From contig CAZQKL010000020.1 of assembly GCA_964593895.1 (NCBI GenBank), positions 1 through 22,717 of the forward strand: 22,717 nucleotides of DNA, read 5' to 3'. How positions within the stretch are numbered: the first letter of the stretch is position 1; every line of letters starts with the position of its first letter. Position numbers and translations under genes: made by a program. Source of the stretch: CAZQKL01 sp964593895 [NCBI: uncultured bacterium] (GTDB lineage: Bacteria > DYJV01). The notes below the pieces were generated by a model, which saw nothing but the letters and a program-made list of their open reading frames with translations, had not been told where the DNA came from and did not search any database. Below are positions 7,423 through 16,752 of this stretch, in pieces.

Positions 7423-9966
7423 ATGAAAAAATTTTTTATAATTGATGGAAATTCGTATATTCATAGAGCTTATCATGCATTAACACCATTATCAACAAGA
7501 GATGGTTTTCCCACTCATGCTATATTCGGTTTTACAAAAATGCTTTTAAAAATCCTTGAAGAAAATCCTCAATATGTAGTGGTGGTTTTTGATGTTGCTA
7601 AAAAAACCTTTAGAAATGAAATATATAAAGATTATAAAGCAAATAGACCTCCAATGGATGATGATTTAGTTAAACAATTACCATACATTAAAGAAATAGT
7701 TAAAGCATTAAATTTAAAAATTTTAGAAATTGACGATGTTGAAGCTGATGATGTTATAGCTTCTTTAGTGGAAAAGTATAAATCAGATGATATTGAAATT
7801 ATTATAATTTCATCTGATAAAGATTTAATGAGCCTTTTAGATAAAAGAGTAAAAATGTGGGATACAATGAGAGATATAGTTTATGATAAAGAAAAAGTAG
7901 AGCAAAAATTTGGAGTTCCAAAAGAGTTAATTGTAGATTATCTTGCATTAATTGGTGATAAAATAGATAATATTCCTGGAGTTAAAGGAATAGGAGAGAA
8001 AACTGCAAAAGAATTGATTAATAAATTTGGAAAAATTGAAGATATTTATAATTCTCTTGATAAAATAGATAAAGAAAGGATAAAAAAGGCTCTTATTGAA
8101 AATAAAGAGAAAGCTTTTCTAAGTAAAAAACTTATTATGCTAAAAAAAGATATTAATATTGAAATTAAAGAGGATGAAATAAAAGTAAAGAAACCTAATT
8201 TAGAAAAATTAAAAGAAATTTTTAAAAAACTTGAATTTGAAAGTCTTTTAGAAAAATTTGGAATTAAAGAGGATGATTATCTTGAATTTAATATTGTAGA
8301 TAAATTTCCAGAAGGGAAAATTTTGAGTATTTACATTGAAGAATATGAAGAATTCTTTGAGACAAGAGTAATTGCTGGATTTAGTGACGATGGAGAAAAT
8401 GTTTATATTACTAAAAATCAAAAAGATTTAGAAAAAGTGAAAAAAGGGATATTTTACGAGTTTAAAAAGAATTTTAAATATTTTAATAAATTCTCTTCTA
8501 AAGATTTTGAAGATATTTTGCTTATTTCCTATCTTTTACAGCCTGAAAGAAATAATTCAATTGAAAATTTAAGTTATTTTTATCTAAACAGAAAGATAAA
8601 ACCTCTTGAAGCATTTAAGGAAAAGAAAAATGTAAAAATTAATTTTGGATTATTAAAGGAAAATGATAAAAAATACTTTATTTCACAAAGAACCTCTGCA
8701 ATTTATAAGATTTTTCATAAAACTTTTTCAGAATTAAAAGAAAATGGGAAATTATATTCTTTATATGAAAACCTTGATAAACCTTTGATTTTTGTATTGA
8801 AAAAGATGGAGGAAAGGGGAATACTTATAGATACTAAATTTTTAAATAAACTAAAAAAAGATGTTTCAGAAAAATTAGAAGAGATAAAGAATAAAATCTA
8901 TGAAGTTTCTGGGATTAAGTTTAATATAAATTCACCTAAGCAGATTGCTGAAATTCTTTTTGATAAATTAAATTTACCTGTAATAAAGAAAACAAAAACT
9001 GGTCCTTCAACTGATAATGAAGTATTAATTGAATTAAGTAAAATTCATGAACTTCCAAAATTAATTTTAGATTACAGAGAAAAAGTTAAACTAAAATCAA
9101 CATATATTGATGCGTTGTTGAATATTGTTGATAATAAAACTGGTAGAATTTATCCAACATTTCACCAAACAGTTACAGCAACTGGAAGATTATCATGTTC
9201 CAATCCTAATGTTCAAAATATACCAATAAAAGGTGAGGAGTCTTCTTTAGTGAGAAAAGCTTTTATTTCTCCTGAAGGTTACAAAATAGTTGCAATAGAC
9301 TATTCTCAAATTGAATTGAGAATTTTTGCTCATTATTCGCAAGATAGAAGTTTAATAGAAGCCTTCAATAGAGGAATTGATATTCATTCATTAACAGCTT
9401 CTAAAATATATGGAGTAGATATTGAGAAAGTTGATGAACATATGAGAAGAGAAGGAAAAACAATTAATTTTTCAATTATTTATGGAATTAGTCCGTATGG
9501 ATTGTCTAAAGCATTAAGAATAACAAGAGAAAAAGCAAAAATTTTTATTGAAAATTACTTTAAAGAATATCCAGGAGTAAAAGAATTTATTGAAAAAACT
9601 ATTGAAGAAGTTAAAAAGAAAAAATATGTAGAAAATTATTTTGGAAGAATAAGGTATATTAAAGGACTTGAAAGTAAAAAGCATAATGAAAGAGAATTTG
9701 CAAAAAGAGCAGCTATTAATACAATTATTCAAGGAACAGCTGCAGATATTATAAAGTTTGCTATGATTGATATAGATAAGATATTAAATGAGTATGATGC
9801 AAAAATGATTATGCAAATTCATGATGAATTAATTTTTGAAGTTCCTGAAAATAATGTTGAAGAATTTTCAAAAAGGACAAAAGAAATAATGGAAAATGTA
9901 GTTTCTCTTAAGGTTCCTTTAATTGCAGATGTTGGAATTGCTGACAACTGGTATGATGCTCATTAA
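7423..9966 (+). CDS. polA: DNA polymerase I
   Basis: An 847-residue family A polymerase for Okazaki fragment processing and repair. Residues 1 to about 290 are the 5'-nuclease, with the I-I-D-G-N-S start, the acidic D-D-V-E-A-D-D and S-S-D-K-D clusters and the helix-hairpin-helix P-G-V-K-G-I-G-E-K-T-A. The 3'-5' exonuclease domain (about 295-455) is present but degenerate: no D-x-E first motif is visible and the usual Y-x-x-x-D third motif reads I-S-Q-R-T-S-A, so proofreading is probably absent. The polymerase domain has motif A (D626 in A-I-D-Y-S-Q-I-E-L-R), motif B (R675, K679, F683 in the O-helix) and motif C (H-D-E, D801). A GGAG ribosome site precedes the ATG. The stop overlaps the convergent lptG stop. 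Confidence 0.95.
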   Translation: MKKFFIIDGNSYIHRAYHALTPLSTRDGFPTHAIFGFTKMLLKILEENPQYVVVVFDVAKKTFRNEIYKDYKANRPPMDDDLVKQLPYIKEIVKALNLKILEIDDVEADDVIASLVEKYKSDDIEIIIISSDKDLMSLLDKRVKMWDTMRDIVYDKEKVEQKFGVPKELIVDYLALIGDKIDNIPGVKGIGEKTAKELINKFGKIEDIYNSLDKIDKERIKKALIENKEKAFLSKKLIMLKKDINIEIKEDEIKVKKPNLEKLKEIFKKLEFESLLEKFGIKEDDYLEFNIVDKFPEGKILSIYIEEYEEFFETRVIAGFSDDGENVYITKNQKDLEKVKKGIFYEFKKNFKYFNKFSSKDFEDILLISYLLQPERNNSIENLSYFYLNRKIKPLEAFKEKKNVKINFGLLKENDKKYFISQRTSAIYKIFHKTFSELKENGKLYSLYENLDKPLIFVLKKMEERGILIDTKFLNKLKKDVSEKLEEIKNKIYEVSGIKFNINSPKQIAEILFDKLNLPVIKKTKTGPSTDNEVLIELSKIHELPKLILDYREKVKLKSTYIDALLNIVDNKTGRIYPTFHQTVTATGRLSCSNPNVQNIPIKGEESSLVRKAFISPEGYKIVAIDYSQIELRIFAHYSQDRSLIEAFNRGIDIHSLTASKIYGVDIEKVDEHMRREGKTINFSIIYGISPYGLSKALRITREKAKIFIENYFKEYPGVKEFIEKTIEEVKKKKYVENYFGRIRYIKGLESKKHNEREFAKRAAINTIIQGTAADIIKFAMIDIDKILNEYDAKMIMQIHDELIFEVPENNVEEFSKRTKEIMENVVSLKVPLIADVGIADNWYDAH

Positions 9967-11039
9967 TATTTTGTTTTTTTATCAAGTAAAATTATAATAA
10001 TTAGATAAAGCAAAAAAGTTATCAGTGGTCCAAAAATAATTGGAAGAGTGCCAATTTTTGAGAGACTTATAAAAAATCCATTTAAAAGAAAATATCCTCC
10101 ACCTAAAAAGGTGGCTAAAATTATTGAGATTATTGTTCCACTTTTTACAGGTTTAACATTTAGATAAAATCCCATAAGTATAAAAATTATGCATACAAAT
10201 GGATAGAAAATTTTATTGTAAAATTCAACTTTGTATTTTCTTGCATTAATTTTATTTTTTTCCAAAGTTGAAATTATTTTTGCAAGTTTAAATATATTTA
10301 AATTTTTAATTTTTTGTTCAATAACATAAAAATCTTCTTTTACAAGGGAGATTGGTAATATAATTTTATCTTTTTTTTCAAAAGAAATTAGAGAATTATT
10401 AGAAAATTTGTAAATTTCAGCATTTGAAAGTTCCCATGAGTTCCCTTTTTTTAATCCATAACTTGCATCAATTCTCTCAACAATTTTAAAATTTTTATCA
10501 ACTTTAATTAAAGTAACATTGTTCATTATTCCAAGTTTAAAGAAAAGAAATTTAATTCTTAAAAAGTAGTTATTTTTATGATACCAAACATTATTAGATT
10601 TTGTAATTGCAAAATTTTTCTTCTTTTCAATTTTAGTGATTCTTAAAAGTTTTGCATAATAATTTGTCGTTGGATAGATGAATTCATTTATAAAAAAAGA
10701 AATAATTGAGATTATAAGTCCTGAAATAAAAAGGGGATAAATAATTGTTTTTTTAGGGATTTGTAAAGTTCTAAATGAAATTATTTCCATCTGGTTATTA
10801 AGAGAACTAAAAAAAAACATAGCAGAGGTTAAAGTTGAAATAGGGATAATATAGTATAATCCTTCTGGAATTTTAAAAAATACATAAAGAAGATAATTTT
10901 CAAATGAAGTATTGTATCTGAAAATTATGTTAATATTTGCAATTAAATCAGCAAAGAAAAATATTCCAATAAAAGCAATAAAAATTATTAAAAAATATTT
11001 CCAGAATTCTTTGAAAATAAATTTAACTAAAATAGCCAT
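9963..11039 (-). CDS. lptG: LPS export permease LptG (LptF/LptG family)
   Basis: A 358-residue inner-membrane protein of the LptF/LptG (YjgP/YjgQ) family, which with LptB2 and LptC extracts lipopolysaccharide from the inner membrane for transport to the outer membrane. Three N-terminal membrane segments (about 12-35, 55-77 and 98-120), a periplasmic beta-jellyroll (about 130-255) and three C-terminal membrane segments (about 270-355) fit the family. It starts within the last codons of the upstream paralogue (13 bp overlap). Assignment as LptG rather than LptF rests on order after the other member. lptB, lptC and lptA are not in the window. Confidence 0.82.
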   Translation of the reverse strand: MAILVKFIFKEFWKYFLIIFIAFIGIFFFADLIANINIIFRYNTSFENYLLYVFFKIPEGLYYIIPISTLTSAMFFFSSLNNQMEIISFRTLQIPKKTIIYPLFISGLIISIISFFINEFIYPTTNYYAKLLRITKIEKKKNFAITKSNNVWYHKNNYFLRIKFLFFKLGIMNNVTLIKVDKNFKIVERIDASYGLKKGNSWELSNAEIYKFSNNSLISFEKKDKIILPISLVKEDFYVIEQKIKNLNIFKLAKIISTLEKNKINARKYKVEFYNKIFYPFVCIIFILMGFYLNVKPVKSGTIISIILATFLGGGYFLLNGFFISLSKIGTLPIIFGPLITFLLYLIIIILLDKKTKY

Positions 11040-12130
11040 TTTTCTTTCTCACAAAGATATAATAGTAAACTTGTAATAATTATAAAAATTAAATTTGGTA
11101 ACCAAGCCCCAATAAACGGTGATATATCTCCTTTTTTAACTAAATTAGATGAGATTGCAATTAATGTATAATAAACAAAAATGTTTAAAATTAATATTAA
11201 AATTGAGTAAGATTTTGCATTTTTCACATTTGTAAGACCAAATGGTATCGCAAGAAGAGCAAAAATTATACATGCAAAAGGTAATGAATATCTTTTGTAA
11301 ATTTCCATTTTTAGAAATCTTACTCTCTTTAAATTTCCTTTTGATTTAGCAATTTTTATTTTCTTTTTTAAATATGAAATAGAGCTTTCTTTATCTTTTA
11401 ATTTTATATTTATTCCTTTTTCAAGCATTTTAAGATTAAAATAAAATTTATATTCTTGAAATTTTAAAATCTGATAATTTTCATTTTTACCTTTTATATG
11501 AATTTCTCCATTATTTAAGTTAAATATTATTTTCTCATTATTTGCAAAATAATTACATGAAGTTGCGGTAATTATCTGTTCTTTTTTTTGAGTATTATCA
11601 TAGATGAAAAGATTTTTAATTAAATGTTTCTTTTTGTTAACTTTATCTGGGAAAAAGATTAAATTTGGAACAATTTCGTTGAAAGTTTTTTCTGTTAGTG
11701 AATTAAAAATTTTATTTTTTGCAATTTCCCTGAATTCTAAAAAAAATTTTTTTGTTGAATATGGCACAATAATTAGATTATTAAAAATAGCAATAAAAAA
11801 TATAATAAAACCAAAAATTACAGGGATTCTAATTAATCTTAAAGGTGAAACTCCTGCAGATTTTAAAGCTATAATTTCGTTATTGGAGGACATATATGAA
11901 AAAGTAAATAAAATGCTTGAAAGTGTAGCTATTGGAAAGATAAAGGAGTTTAATGATGGTAAAAGAAGTATAATTAATTTAACAAGAGAAAAAAAATCAA
12001 TATTTCCAGATAGAAGTTTATCAATTAAATCTGCAAGTTTAACAATAAAAAATACAAGAATTAAAATTAGATGCGAAAAAACATAATTTATAGAAATTTC
12101 TTTTAAAAGGTGTTTATCTATAATTTTCAT
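11027..12130 (-). CDS. lptF: LPS export permease LptF (LptF/LptG family)
   Basis: A 367-residue LptF/LptG-family permease: an N-terminal D-K-H-L-L-K-E amphipathic start, three membrane segments, the conserved S-S-N-N-E-I-I-A-L-K-S-A-G-V-S-P cytoplasmic loop near 81-96 (the LptB-coupling region typical of the family), a periplasmic beta domain (about 130-260), then a K-R-Y-S-L-P-F-A-C-I-I-F-A-L segment and further membrane helices. The loop is more canonical here than in the partner gene. Together with lptG it implies an LPS-type outer membrane. The ATG is at 12130-12128, facing the divergent gspF-like gene. Confidence 0.87.
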   Translation of the reverse strand: MKIIDKHLLKEISINYVFSHLILILVFFIVKLADLIDKLLSGNIDFFSLVKLIILLLPSLNSFIFPIATLSSILFTFSYMSSNNEIIALKSAGVSPLRLIRIPVIFGFIIFFIAIFNNLIIVPYSTKKFFLEFREIAKNKIFNSLTEKTFNEIVPNLIFFPDKVNKKKHLIKNLFIYDNTQKKEQIITATSCNYFANNEKIIFNLNNGEIHIKGKNENYQILKFQEYKFYFNLKMLEKGINIKLKDKESSISYLKKKIKIAKSKGNLKRVRFLKMEIYKRYSLPFACIIFALLAIPFGLTNVKNAKSYSILILILNIFVYYTLIAISSNLVKKGDISPFIGAWLPNLIFIIITSLLLYLCEKEKWLF

Positions 12131-12192
12131 AGCTCTTAAAGATTATCATTCAAATGAAAAAAAAGCAATTTTTTCTTGATTTTTTTTAGTTT

Positions 12193-12201
12193 TGCTAATA
12201 T
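12193..12201 (+). promoter_or_regulatory. Putative extended -10 promoter for the gspF-like gene
   Basis: TGCTAATAT (12193-12201) resembles an extended -10 element (TGN then TAATAT). TTGATT at 12176-12181 is only 14 bases upstream, so a standard -35 is doubtful. Transcription would begin near 12208, four bases before the ATG at 12212, which would explain why no ribosome site is visible. Confidence 0.33.
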
Positions 12202-12211
12202 TTTAGAAATC

Positions 12212-13411
12212 ATGGATATTTATATTTGGAAAGGGAAAAACATAAAAGGAGAAGAGTTAAAAGGCGAGATTGAAGCTGAGAGCAAAGAGGAAGTTGAAAG
12301 AAAATTAAGAGCCCAGAGAATTATTCCTGTTAAAATAAAAAAGAAACCAAAAGAAATATCAATTCCACTTTTTGAAAAAAAGATAAAAGCAGAAGAGATT
12401 GTTGTATTTACAAGACAACTTTCAACAATGATAGATGCAGGATTATCTATTATTCAAGGGCTTGAAATTTTAGCTGAACAGTCAGATAATAAAAAATTTA
12501 AAGAAGTTATTTTAGGAGTTAAAACAAAACTTGAAAGTGGCCAGACATTGTCAAAAGCTATGGGTTCATATCCAAAGGTTTTTGATGACTTGTATGTAAA
12601 CATGATAAATGCAGGAGAAATATCTGGTAGTCTTGATATAATACTTCAAAGACTTGCTACTTTAATGGAAAAAACTGTTTCATTAAAGAGAAAAATCAAA
12701 GGAGCTATGTTTTATCCAATTAGTGTAATTATTGTAGCGACAATAGTTACAGCAATTCTTTTAATAAAAGTTGTTCCAACTTTTGCTCAGATGTTCTCTT
12801 CAATGGGGAAAGCTTTACCATTACCAACTCAGATTGTAATAAATATTAGTAATTTTTTAAGGCATAATATTGGGTATATAATTTTAGGAATATTTGCAGT
12901 TATTGTTCTTGTGAGATTGGTTTATAAAACAGATAAAGGGAGACATTTTTTTGATAGTTTGTTACTGAGATTACCAATTTTTGGGAATTTAATCAGAAAA
13001 GCTGCAGTTGCAAAATTTACAAGAACTTTAGGGACAATGCTTTCAAGTGGGGTTAGTATTTTAGAAGCTTTTGACATTGTAGCCAAAACAAGTGGGAATG
13101 TGATTATTGAAGATGCTGTTTATTATACAAGAGATAGAGTAAAAGAGGGAAAAAATCTTGTTGAACCTCTATCTGAAGTAAAGGTCTTTCCACCAATGGT
13201 TGTTCAAATGATTGGAGTTGGAGAAAGAACAGGAGCTGTTGATGCAATGTTAAATAAAATAGCTGATTTTTATGAAGAAGAAGTTGACCAAATGGTTGCA
13301 AATTTAACATCTTTAATTGAACCTTTAATAATGGTATTTTTAGGAGTGGTTCTTGGAGGATTAATAATTGCAATGTATCTTCCAATATTTAAAATTGGTG
13401 AAGTTATTTAA
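12212..13411 (+). CDS. Type II secretion/type IV pilus inner-membrane platform protein (GspF/PilC family)
   Basis: A 399-residue inner-membrane platform protein on which pseudopili or type IV pili are assembled. The N-terminus (Y-I-W-K-G-K-N-I-K-G-E-E-L-K-G-E-I-E-A) is the usual start of the family. Two GspF cytoplasmic domains follow (about 60-185 with F-T-R-Q-L-S-T-M-I-D-A-G, and 265-390 with F-T-R-T-L-G-T-M-L-S-S-G), each ending in membrane helices; the last is the conserved L-I-E-P-L-I-M-V-F-L-G-V-V-L-G-G. An in-frame TTG at 12176 is rejected because the family start aligns with the ATG at 12212. The usual ATPase and pilin partners are not adjacent, so PilC and GspF cannot be separated. 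Overlaps the next gene by one base (TAATG). Confidence 0.9.
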   Translation: MDIYIWKGKNIKGEELKGEIEAESKEEVERKLRAQRIIPVKIKKKPKEISIPLFEKKIKAEEIVVFTRQLSTMIDAGLSIIQGLEILAEQSDNKKFKEVILGVKTKLESGQTLSKAMGSYPKVFDDLYVNMINAGEISGSLDIILQRLATLMEKTVSLKRKIKGAMFYPISVIIVATIVTAILLIKVVPTFAQMFSSMGKALPLPTQIVINISNFLRHNIGYIILGIFAVIVLVRLVYKTDKGRHFFDSLLLRLPIFGNLIRKAAVAKFTRTLGTMLSSGVSILEAFDIVAKTSGNVIIEDAVYYTRDRVKEGKNLVEPLSEVKVFPPMVVQMIGVGERTGAVDAMLNKIADFYEEEVDQMVANLTSLIEPLIMVFLGVVLGGLIIAMYLPIFKIGEVI

Positions 13412-14346
13412 TGATGGAAGGTTTAAAAATATTAAAGTTTAGAATTGAAAATTTTTATTTTGGAATAGAATTGAAATATCTTAAGGAAGTAGGGAAATTT
13501 AAAGACTTTTTTGAAATCCCCACTCCTGTTCCTTATTTTGTTGGAATTTTTAATTTAAGAGGGAATATTTTACCTTTAATAAATATTGGAAAAAAATTTG
13601 GAATTGATAAAAAATTACCTTATGAGAAAGAAAAGATTTTTTTAATAATTAACGATTCAGAACATACTTTTGGAATTTATGTTGATGAAATTATTGGAAT
13701 AAAATTTTTCTCCCATGATGATATTTTTTCAGATACAGTTAATAAAAAAAATAAAATAATCCATGATAATGGTGATATTATTTCACTTATTGATGTTAAA
13801 GATATAATTAATGTAAAAGATTTTAAATTTAAAAAAAGTTTTATATTTAAAGGAGTTGAAATTTTTGAAGAAATTAAAAAGGAAAAGGAAAAAGTTGAAA
13901 AAATTTCTTTCACAATTTTTAATTTCAACGGAGAATATTTTGCAATAAATTCTGAAAAAATAAAAATTTTACTTTCAGCAAATATTGAAAATTTTACATT
14001 TTCAGGATTTTCAAATATAATTTGTGGAGAACTTGAATATGAAAAAAGGATAATTCCTGTTATAAATTTGCCACTACTTTTAGGTATAAATTTTAATTAT
14101 TCAGAAAAACTTGATGATTATTATATCTGTGTAATAGAATTAAATGAAAAATATATTGCATTTTTAACTTATTATATGACAGAATTTTTAGAAATTTCAA
14201 AAGATGAGATTTTAATTGAAGAAAATATTTTTTCAAAACTAACTTTTACAGATGAATGTTTTAAATTAGACGAAAAATTAATAAAAATTATAAATCTTGA
14301 AAAGGTAATAGATTTTTTGAAAACAGGTAAGGCATTAAACTCATGA
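13411..14346 (+). CDS. Tandem CheW-domain protein
   Basis: A 311-residue soluble protein made of two CheW-like beta-barrel domains. The first (about 5-145) carries the strongest signature: F-G-I-E-L-K-Y-L-K-E-V, then the loop P-Y-F-V-G-I-F-N-L-R-G-N-I-L-P-L-I-N-I. The second (about 165-305) has F-T-I-F-N-F-N-G-E-Y-F-A-I-N, then R-I-I-P-V-I-N-L, but lacks the N-L-R-G motif. CheW proteins couple chemoreceptors to the CheA kinase. No CheA, receptor or CheY lies in the window. Its translation is coupled to the GspF/PilC gene (TAATG) and to NAD kinase (ATGA overlap). Inference: it could serve a pilus-linked (twitching) chemosensory system. Confidence 0.82.
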   Translation: MMEGLKILKFRIENFYFGIELKYLKEVGKFKDFFEIPTPVPYFVGIFNLRGNILPLINIGKKFGIDKKLPYEKEKIFLIINDSEHTFGIYVDEIIGIKFFSHDDIFSDTVNKKNKIIHDNGDIISLIDVKDIINVKDFKFKKSFIFKGVEIFEEIKKEKEKVEKISFTIFNFNGEYFAINSEKIKILLSANIENFTFSGFSNIICGELEYEKRIIPVINLPLLLGINFNYSEKLDDYYICVIELNEKYIAFLTYYMTEFLEISKDEILIEENIFSKLTFTDECFKLDEKLIKIINLEKVIDFLKTGKALNS

Positions 14347-15197
14347 AGTTTGAAAAAATTGGAATTATTTTAAAACAACATCAGGAAAAAGCAATTGAAA
14401 TAGGAACAGAACTTGTGCAATGGCTTGTAAAAAAAGGGAAAAAACCTCTTTTTACTGAGGAGATTGGAAAAGTATTAAATGAAAAGTTTTATGATAAAAC
14501 TTACATTGCTAAAAATAGTGATTTTGTAATTGTTCTTGGTGGTGATGGGACTTTCCTTTCTGTAGCTAGACTTGTAAAAGATTATTCTATTCCAATAATA
14601 GGTGTAAATTTAGGAGGTCTTGGATTTTTAACAGAAATAACTTTGGATGAAATGTATGTAGTTCTTGAAGATATTTTCAGGGGAAATTTTAAAATAAATG
14701 AAAGAATGATGTTAAAAGCAACGCTTTTCAGAGGTGGTGAAAAGATTAGCTCTTATTCTGTTTTAAATGATGTTGTAATAAATAAAGGTGCATTAGCAAG
14801 AATAATAGAACTTAAAACTTCTATAAATAATGTGTTTGTTACAAAATATAGGGCAGATGGTTTAATTGTTTCTACTCCAACTGGAAGCACTGCATATTCT
14901 CTTGCAGCAGGTGGTCCAATTGTTCATCCAGAATTAAATTGCATAATTTTATCTCCAATTTGTCCTCATACTTTGACAAATAGACCTCTTGTTGTTTCTG
15001 GTGATGATATAATCTTTGTCCAATTAAATTCTCTTGATAATGATGTAATGATTACTTTAGATGGACAGGTAGGATTTTCTCTTAGGGACGAAGATATTAT
15101 TAGAATAGAAAAGGATGAGAAAAAAACTTTGATTTTAACAACACCTAAAAAAAATTATTTTGAAGTTTTAAGAAACAAATTAAAATGGGGTCTTTAG
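14343..15197 (+). CDS. nadK: NAD kinase
   Basis: Cytoplasmic enzyme phosphorylating NAD to NADP, here 284 residues, a normal size. The signature GGDGT is at 66-70, followed by N-L-G-G-L-G-F-L-T-E, and the second signature T-P-T-G-S-T-A-Y-S-L-A-A-G-G-P is near 179-193, with the S-P-I-C-P-H-T-L-T-N-R-P stretch after it. The start overlaps the CheW gene by 4 bp and the end overlaps recN by 13 bp. The nadK-recN pairing is common in bacteria, though in many the arginine repressor gene lies between; it is absent here. Confidence 0.96.
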   Translation: MKFEKIGIILKQHQEKAIEIGTELVQWLVKKGKKPLFTEEIGKVLNEKFYDKTYIAKNSDFVIVLGGDGTFLSVARLVKDYSIPIIGVNLGGLGFLTEITLDEMYVVLEDIFRGNFKINERMMLKATLFRGGEKISSYSVLNDVVINKGALARIIELKTSINNVFVTKYRADGLIVSTPTGSTAYSLAAGGPIVHPELNCIILSPICPHTLTNRPLVVSGDDIIFVQLNSLDNDVMITLDGQVGFSLRDEDIIRIEKDEKKTLILTTPKKNYFEVLRNKLKWGL

Positions 15198-16752
15198 TCT
15201 CTTTAAAGATAAAAAATTTAGCTCTTATCTCATCATTGGAGATAGATTTTGAAAAAGGTTTGAATATAATTACAGGAGAAACTGGAGCAGGAAAATCAAT
15301 AATTGTAAATTCACTTCAATTATTGATTGGTCATAGAGGGAGTTCTCATCTTATTAGAGAAGGTGAAAATCTGTGTGAGGTGGAAGCAATTTTTGATAAT
15401 GATGAAGATGAGTTAATTATTAAACGAGTTTTATCAAGGGAGAATAAAAATAAGATAAAAATAAATAATGAATATTCAACAATTTCAAATTTAAAAAAAT
15501 TAACTGAAAATTTAATAGATTTTTCATCTCAAAATAGATTTCTATTTGATGAAAATAATCAAATAAAAATGTATGATGCGTATTGCAAATTAACTGATGA
15601 TGTTAAACAGTATCAAAAGCTATTGGTAAGATTTAATAAATTAAAAAAAGAGATAAATGAAAAAAATGAACTTGCTGAAAATCTTGAATATAAAAAAGAG
15701 ATTTTAAGATTTAAATCTTGAGGAAGTTGATGAAATTTTATTAAAAAAAGAGATATACTTTCTTGAAAATGAGGAGAATATAAAAAATATTTTAAATTTT
15801 TCTGTAGAAATTTTAGATGAGATACTGCCTAAGGTTTCAGAGCTAAAATTAAAATTTTCTGAAATTTCAGATTATAAGAAAAATTTTAAGGAATTGTTGG
15901 AATTAGCAACTAATATAGAGGTTGAACTTAATGAACTTGAACATTTATGTATTAGAGAGATAGGGAATTTTAGTGAAAATAGTGAAAAAAGGTTAAATGA
16001 ATTAATTCTATTTGAAGAGAAAATTAATGAATTGAAAAGAAAATATAAAAAAAATTCAGTTAAAGAATTAATTGAACTAAAAAATAGGTTAAAAAAAGAG
16101 CTTGAAGAACTTGAGAATTTTAAAATTTCTTACGAAAGAAAAGAAAAAGAATTGTTGAAAATTGAGGAAGAACTTAAAATTTTATCAGAAAAAATTCATA
16201 ATAAAAGATTAGAAAAGAAAAGATTCTTTGAAAAAGCAGTTGAAGAAATTTTGAAAAACTTAAAAATGGAAAAAGTTAGATTTAAATTAGATATTAGAAA
16301 AATAGAAAAATTAACCCAATTTGGAATAACAAAATTAAAATTTTTAATTTCTCCTAATTTAGGTGAACCTGAAAAACCCATAGAAAGTATTGCTTCAGGT
16401 GGAGAAAAATCAAGAATTATTCTTGCATTAAAAAGTTTTTTAAGTGAATATTTGAATATTCCAATTTTAATATTTGATGAAATAGATGCTGGCACAGGTG
16501 GGGAGACAGCTTTTTTTGTGGGTAAGTTATTAAAAAAGCTTTCAAAAAAACATCAGGTTTTTGCAATTACTCACTTTCCACAAGTTGCAGCATTTGCAGA
16601 TACTCATTTTAAAGTTTATAAAGTTGTTGAAGATGGGAAAACATTTACAAAGATTAAAAAGTTAAATTATGAAGAAAGAGTTGAAGAACTTGCAAGAATG
16701 ATTGCAGGAACTTTAACAGAAAAAGCAAAAAAAACTGCTGAGGAATTAATTA

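Noticed and set aside
11604-12086. A 160-codon open frame on the plus strand opposite lptF
   Set aside because: It is fully antisense to a well-supported membrane protein, has no recognisable domain, and is explained by the codon bias of the AT-rich opposite strand.
12176-12211. TTG start for the GspF/PilC protein
   Set aside because: Family members begin at the sequence equivalent to the ATG at 12212; the extra residues have no family match and cover the likely -10 region.
15700-15725. Programmed +1 frameshifting in recN, as in prfB
   Set aside because: The site TCT-TGA would need a Ser tRNA to slip onto CTT, a poor pairing; no strong internal ribosome site is placed upstream, and part of the family sequence is missing at the join, favouring a deletion or error.
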